Below, piece by piece: positions 6,827 through 10,210 of a stretch of 10,210 nucleotides of DNA. The DNA is from an uncultured Prevotella sp. (GTDB lineage Bacteria > Bacteroidota > Bacteroidia > Bacteroidales > Bacteroidaceae): assembly GCA_937874345.1 (NCBI GenBank), contig CALNBT010000112.1:1-10210 (forward strand), read 5' to 3'. A model generated the notes under the pieces. The model saw nothing but the letters and a program-made list of their open reading frames with translations, made no database searches and was not told the DNA's origin. A program made the translations under genes and the position numbers. The stretch's first letter is position 1. Each line of letters opens with the position of its first letter.

Positions 6827-7792
6827 ATGGAGAAACATCATTTTGTTACCATTGCCGAACTTTCAAGGGAGGAGATATTGTATCTGCTAAGGATGACTGA
6901 ACAGTTTGAGCGGCATCCAAATAGAGAGTTGCTAAAAGGAAAAGTTGTTGCTACACTTTTCTTCGAACCTTCAACAAGAACTAGACTCAGCTTTGAAACT
7001 GCCGCTAATCGTTTAGGGGCAAATGTAATAGGCTTTTCTGATGCCAAGGACTCAAGTGTATCGAAAGGTGAAACGCTCAAAGATACCCTTCTAATGGTAT
7101 CCAACTATGCAGACATCATCGTGATGAGACATCACATAGAAGGTGCAGCACAATACGCATGTGAAATAGCTCCTGTTCCAATCGTAAATGCGGGAGATGG
7201 ATCTCATATGCATCCATCACAATGTTTACTTGATTTATATTCTATCTATAAGACCCAAAAGACATTGGATAATCTCAACATTTATCTTGTTGGAGATTTA
7301 AAATATGGAAGAACTGTACATTCATTGATTATGGCAATGCGCCATTTTAATCCAACATTCCACTTTGTGGCTCCAAAGGAGCTTTCTATGCCAATGGAAT
7401 ATAAGATGTACTGTCAAGAACATCATATCCAATATCAAGAACATACTGCCTTTCATGAAAAAATGTTTTTAGATGCAGATATCCTATACATGACACGCGT
7501 TCAGAAGGAAAGGTTCTCTGATTTGATGGAATATGAGCGCGTAAAGAATATCTATATCTTAAAAAATGATATGCTGAAAAACGTTAAAGAAAATATGAAA
7601 ATTCTTCATCCTTTGCCAAGAATAAATGAGATTTCTTACGATGTCGACGACAATCCTCATGCTTATTATATTCAACAGGCACAAAATGGTCTTTATGCAA
7701 GAGAAGCGATTTTCTGTCATTGTTTGGGAATCACACTTGAAGATATCCAGAAAGATAAAACAATCATCGACGATCAAAAACATTTATCATGA
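6827..7792 (+). CDS. pyrB: Aspartate carbamoyltransferase, catalytic chain
   Basis: Catalyses carbamoyl phosphate + L-aspartate to N-carbamoyl-L-aspartate + phosphate, the committed step of de novo pyrimidine synthesis, in the cytoplasm. The 321-aa protein has the carbamoyl-phosphate motif FFEPSTRTR (45-53), the loop residues S79 and K80 in VSKGET, and HPSQ (129-132). The aspartate-binding side has DLKYGRTVHS (157-166, R162), TRVQ (223-226, R224) and HPLPR (261-265). Each aligns by eye with the E. coli active-site residues. The stop codon overlaps the pyrI start by four bases (ATGA), so the two chains should be made in step. The presence of PyrI indicates the allosteric E. coli-like dodecamer. 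Confidence 0.98.
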   Translation: MEKHHFVTIAELSREEILYLLRMTEQFERHPNRELLKGKVVATLFFEPSTRTRLSFETAANRLGANVIGFSDAKDSSVSKGETLKDTLLMVSNYADIIVMRHHIEGAAQYACEIAPVPIVNAGDGSHMHPSQCLLDLYSIYKTQKTLDNLNIYLVGDLKYGRTVHSLIMAMRHFNPTFHFVAPKELSMPMEYKMYCQEHHIQYQEHTAFHEKMFLDADILYMTRVQKERFSDLMEYERVKNIYILKNDMLKNVKENMKILHPLPRINEISYDVDDNPHAYYIQQAQNGLYAREAIFCHCLGITLEDIQKDKTIIDDQKHLS

Positions 7793-8244
7793 ATAAAAAA
7801 GAACGGTTAGTTGCCGCAATTGAAAACGGCACAGTGATTGATCATATTCCTGCAGACAAAACTTATCTGGTTGTTAGACTATTAGGGCTTGAAGATTTGA
7901 AGACTCCTGTTACGGTAGGTAATAACTTCATCTCAAATAAAATTGGCAAAAAAGGTATTGTCAAGGTCTCAAACAAATATTTCTCCAATGAAGAAATTAG
8001 CAGACTATCTGTTATAGCTCCAAAAATTGTGCTGAATATCATTAAAGAATATGAAGTTGTAGAAAAGAAAACCGTTGAAACACCTGATGAATTGAGAGGC
8101 ATCGTAAAATGTAATAATCCAAAATGCATTACAAATAATGAGCCGATGGAAACAGTTTTTCATGTTGTTGATAAAGAACGCGGTATTTTAAAGTGTCATT
8201 ACTGTGATAAAGAGCAAGAGATGTCTAAAGTAGAATTGTGCTAA
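7789..8244 (+). CDS. pyrI: Aspartate carbamoyltransferase, regulatory chain
   Basis: PyrI dimers bridge PyrB trimers and bind the nucleotide effectors that tune the enzyme (CTP/UTP inhibit and ATP activates in E. coli). At 151 aa it matches the usual length. The allosteric domain shows GTVIDHIPADK (14-24; D18 and H19), K59, N83 and YEVVEK (88-93; K93), which correspond to the E. coli nucleotide-site residues. The zinc domain has C108, C113, C136 and C139 in the C-x4-C...C-x2-C arrangement that joins it to PyrB. It starts inside the pyrB stop, implying translational coupling. Effector sites look intact, but the real effector response is not readable from sequence. Confidence 0.98.
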   Translation: MNKKERLVAAIENGTVIDHIPADKTYLVVRLLGLEDLKTPVTVGNNFISNKIGKKGIVKVSNKYFSNEEISRLSVIAPKIVLNIIKEYEVVEKKTVETPDELRGIVKCNNPKCITNNEPMETVFHVVDKERGILKCHYCDKEQEMSKVELC

Positions 8245-8343
8245 AGAAAAGCAAGTCGAAGAATACTTATATGGAGTTGACATTCAAATATTTTTATCAG
8301 AAAACTAATTATTTACTATTCAATTAATAAATTATTCATTTAT

Positions 8344-9624
8344 ATGGAAAAAGACTTGGAAATTTTCAGTCTGATTGAGAAAGAACATCAGCGACAATTG
8401 AAAGGAATGGAGCTCATTGCTTCAGAAAATTTTGTCAGTGATGAGGTAATGAACGCAATGGGTTCGTATCTTACAAATAAGTATGCTGAGGGCCTCCCTG
8501 GCAAACGTTATTATGGTGGTTGCCAGTTCGTAGACATCGTTGAGAACTTGGCTATAGAAAGAGTTAAGAAGCTTTTTGGAGCAGAATTTGCAAATGTGCA
8601 GCCACATTCAGGAGCTCAAGCCAACGCTGCTGTATTTCTTGCAGTGATGAAACCTGGGGATACATTTTTGGGACTCAACTTGGACCATGGAGGTCATCTT
8701 TCACATGGAAGTAAAGTCAATACATCTGGAATTCTCTATAATCCCATCGGCTATGATTTGAATAAAGAAACAGGCCGAGTAGACTATGACGAGATGGAGC
8801 GTCTAGCTTTGGAGAATCATCCCAAACTGATAGTTGGGGGTGGATCTGCTTATAGCCGTGAATGGGATTATGCACGTATGCGTAAGATTGCTGATGAGGT
8901 TGGCGCGCTCTTAATGATTGATATGGCACACCCTGCTGGATTGATCGCCGCTGGATTACTGGACAATCCTCTCAAATACGCACACATTGTTACCAGTACA
9001 ACCCATAAAACCCTTCGCGGTCCAAGAGGCGGAATCATTCTAATGGGAAAAGATTTTGAAAATCCTTGGGGACAAACAAATAAGAAGGGCGAACTGAAAA
9101 TGATGTCTCAGCTTATCAATAGTGCGGTTTTCCCAGGAACTCAAGGTGGACCGTTGGAACATGTCATAGCAGCCAAGGCAGTAGGATTCTATGAGAACTT
9201 GCAGCCTTCTTGGAAAAATTATGCGCTGCAGGTTAAAAAGAATGCCGCAGTATTAGCTGATTCATTGATTGAAAAAGGCTTTTCTATTGTTAGCGGTGGA
9301 ACTGACAATCATTCGATGTTGGTTGATTTACGCTCGAAATATCCTGATTTGACGGGTAAAGTTGCGGAAAATGCTCTTGTTGCTGCCGACCTTACTGCAA
9401 ACAAAAACATGGTCCCATTTGATACCCGTTCTGCTTTTCTGACAAGCGGTATTCGTTTAGGAACAGCAGCACTGACTACTCGTGGAGCAAAAGAAGACCT
9501 TATGTTGTTGGTGGCAGATCTGATAGAAGAAGTTCTCAATGCACCTGAAGACGAGCGAGTAATCTCAAGCGTACGTGAGAAGGTTAATGCAACGATGAAG
9601 AATTATCCGCTTTTCGCATATTAA
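8344..9624 (+). CDS. glyA: Serine hydroxymethyltransferase
   Basis: A cytoplasmic PLP enzyme interconverting serine + tetrahydrofolate with glycine + 5,10-methylene-tetrahydrofolate, the main source of one-carbon units for thymidylate, purine and methionine synthesis. The 426-aa length is standard. Visible motifs are ELIASENF (23-30), KYAEGLPGKRYYGG (46-59), LDHGGHLSHGS (113-123), IDMAHPAGL (192-200; D193 contacts the PLP ring nitrogen), STTHKTLRGPRGG (218-230; K222 forms the Schiff base) and SGIRLGTAALTTRG (368-381; R371 binds the substrate carboxylate). It follows pyrI by 99 bases on the same strand. No TAnnTTTG box is found in that gap, so read-through from pyrBI is possible but unproven. 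Confidence 0.98.
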   Translation: MEKDLEIFSLIEKEHQRQLKGMELIASENFVSDEVMNAMGSYLTNKYAEGLPGKRYYGGCQFVDIVENLAIERVKKLFGAEFANVQPHSGAQANAAVFLAVMKPGDTFLGLNLDHGGHLSHGSKVNTSGILYNPIGYDLNKETGRVDYDEMERLALENHPKLIVGGGSAYSREWDYARMRKIADEVGALLMIDMAHPAGLIAAGLLDNPLKYAHIVTSTTHKTLRGPRGGIILMGKDFENPWGQTNKKGELKMMSQLINSAVFPGTQGGPLEHVIAAKAVGFYENLQPSWKNYALQVKKNAAVLADSLIEKGFSIVSGGTDNHSMLVDLRSKYPDLTGKVAENALVAADLTANKNMVPFDTRSAFLTSGIRLGTAALTTRGAKEDLMLLVADLIEEVLNAPEDERVISSVREKVNATMKNYPLFAY

Positions 9625-9642
9625 TAAAAAGAGAAAAGACAG

Positions 9643-9668
9643 AGTAAGAACTTTATTCGTATCTTACT
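9643..9668 (+). terminator. Weak hairpin after glyA, possible terminator
   Basis: AGTAAGA (9643-9649) pairs with TCTTACT (9662-9668) around a 12-base loop, beginning 18 bases after the glyA stop and followed by TT and AATC. The stem is AT-rich and the T tract is short, so it is a weak candidate. Confidence 0.35.
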
Positions 9669-9680
9669 TTAATCATAAAC

Positions 9681-9744
9681 AATGAAACGTAAGTTATTTT
9701 CCGTGAAGAATATACTGATTTCTCGGAGAAACTTGCGCTTCATT
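9681..9744 (+). other. Long imperfect hairpin between glyA and the Cys-rich gene
   Basis: Bases 9681-9694 (AATGAAACGTAAGT) pair with 9731-9744 (ACTTGCGCTTCATT) with one A/C mismatch and one G-U. After a two-base bulge, 9697-9703 (TTTTCCG) pairs with 9724-9730 (CGGAGAA) with one G-U. After a three-base bulge, AGAA (9707-9710) pairs with TTCT (9720-9723), closing a 9-base loop. That is 24 pairs over 64 bases, with no T tract following. The same bases also contain a 26-codon frame (ATG 9682, TAA 9760-9762; MKRKLFSVKN...). A cis-acting RNA element, a processed terminator, a repeat remnant or a small peptide gene are all possible. A second small hairpin (AACTT 9753-9757 with AAGTT 9762-9766) follows. 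Confidence 0.5.
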
Positions 9745-9789
9745 ATATTATCAACTTCATAAAGTTATTGTTTTAAAGAAACATTTCTC

Positions 9790-9981
9790 ATGCTTATTCA
9801 ATACATTATTATCAGTATTATTGTTCTCGCATCATTGAGTTATGCTGGAAAAAAGTTGTATGAGATATTTCGCCATCAACAAGACAAATGTTATGGCTGC
9901 TCTGGTTGTACCATCCATGATCAATTAATGAAACAAAAAGTATTTGGGAAAGTAAGGCCAACTTGTTATCATAAAAAGTAG
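9790..9981 (+). CDS. FeoB-associated Cys-rich small membrane protein
   Basis: A 63-aa protein with one N-terminal membrane segment (about residues 3-19, rich in I, L and V). A short basic stretch follows, then CYGCSGC (34-40; C34, C37, C40) and a further C59 near the end. This arrangement of one helix plus C-x2-C-x2-C and a distal Cys is that of the FeoB-associated Cys-rich membrane protein family, often found next to ferrous iron transporter genes. The cysteines could bind iron or another metal at the inner membrane, but the biochemical role is not established. No feoA or feoB is seen in this window; glyA lies upstream and tRNA-Cys downstream. The coding sequence is short but the family pattern makes it credible. 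The ATG at 9790 places the helix at the very N-terminus. Confidence 0.8.
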   Translation: MLIQYIIISIIVLASLSYAGKKLYEIFRHQQDKCYGCSGCTIHDQLMKQKVFGKVRPTCYHKK

Positions 9982-9989
9982 ACTAAATA

Positions 9990-10021
9990 TTTGGCAATAC
10001 AAAATATTTAATCTAACTTTG
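9990..10021 (+). promoter_or_regulatory. Full sigma-ABfr promoter of tRNA-Cys
   Basis: TTTG (9990-9993, -33 element) and TAACTTTG (10014-10021, -7 element) are separated by 20 bases, a complete match to the Bacteroidetes housekeeping promoter TTTG-N19-21-TAnnTTTG. The tRNA begins 19 bases after the -7 box. It is the best promoter in the window. Confidence 0.85.
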
Positions 10022-10040
10022 CACTCGCAAAATAAGAAAT

Positions 10041-10111
10041 GGTACCTTGGCCGATCGGTTAGGTAACGGTCTGCAAAACCGTGTAGGGCAGTTCGACTCT
10101 GCCAGGTACCT
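10041..10111 (+). tRNA. tRNA-Cys(GCA)
   Basis: The acceptor stem GGTACCT (10041-10047) pairs with AGGTACC (10104-10110), and T at 10111 is the discriminator base; U73 is a cysteine identity element. The D arm is GCC...GGT. The anticodon stem ACGGT/ACCGT encloses the loop CTGCAAA with anticodon GCA. The variable loop is GTAG. The T arm GGCAG-TTCGACT-CTGCC is canonical. CCA is not encoded and must be added after transcription. The gene is 71 bases with its own promoter and terminator. Confidence 0.97.
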
Positions 10112-10122
10112 CTTTAATATTT

Positions 10123-10157
10123 AATCATAACTAGACTTTGTCCGGTTATGATTTTTT
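10123..10157 (+). terminator. Rho-independent terminator of tRNA-Cys
   Basis: AATCATAAC (10123-10131) is an exact reverse complement of GTTATGATT (10145-10153), followed by a run of T through 10157 (six T in 10152-10157). It starts 11 bases after the tRNA. The remaining 53 bases of the window show nothing recognisable. Confidence 0.85.
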
Positions 10158-10210
10158 ATTATTAGACAATCTCTATTTTTTAGCAATTTAAATTGGGCTC
10201 AGTAGGAAAA

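Noticed and set aside
8271..8327. 18-codon frame MELTFKYFYQKTNYLLFN between pyrI and glyA
   Set aside because: Very short, in AT-rich DNA, with no recognisable ribosome binding site or family pattern; chance is the simplest explanation.
9682..9762. 26-codon frame with ATG, MKRKLFSVKN...
   Set aside because: Too short to support alone. It coincides with the long hairpin, which restricts the sequence anyway. Mentioned under the hairpin instead of being called a gene.

Overview
The window looks like a chromosomal segment of a Bacteroidales bacterium (Bacteroides, Phocaeicola or Prevotella-like). The base composition is AT-rich. Several promoters match the Bacteroidetes sigma-ABfr -7 consensus TAnnTTTG. 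The gene content fits too: a GH92 glycosidase beside a DUF4886 protein, an E. coli-type PyrB/PyrI pair, a FeoB-associated Cys-rich small protein, and a tRNA without encoded CCA. I cannot fix the genus from sequence alone.

Layout. Bases 1-271 (minus) hold the N-terminus of an exported protein with a carboxypeptidase-regulatory-like start, cut by the window edge. Bases 272-1059 contain no convincing intact gene. They hold a minus-strand promoter-like site, a possible decayed small reading frame that ends in an ATGA overlap with the exported-protein gene, short direct repeats, and plus-strand fragments that look like a degraded gene. From about 1060 a sigma-ABfr-like promoter and a structured leader precede a two-gene plus-strand unit: a secreted GH92 family hydrolase and a secreted DUF4886 SGNH-like hydrolase. 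A perfect 14-bp hairpin and a 9-bp tandem repeat separate this unit from the convergent class A penicillin-binding protein gene at 4396-6708 (minus).

Divergent from the PBP gene, pyrB and pyrI overlap by 4 bases and encode the catalytic and regulatory chains of aspartate transcarbamoylase. glyA (serine hydroxymethyltransferase) follows 99 bases later. A 165-base gap with a long imperfect hairpin leads to a 63-aa membrane-anchored Cys-rich protein of the FeoB-associated type. Next comes tRNA-Cys(GCA) with a textbook promoter and a strong terminator.

How it fits together. The right half is housekeeping: pyrimidine synthesis, one-carbon metabolism, cell-wall synthesis and a tRNA. The left half is accessory: envelope and glycan-degradation functions plus gene decay. 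I see no CRISPR array, intact insertion sequence, phage gene or obvious new multi-gene system. The points most worth a second look are the structured GH92 leader, the GH92 active-site substitution with its SGNH partner, and the long hairpin upstream of the Cys-rich small protein.
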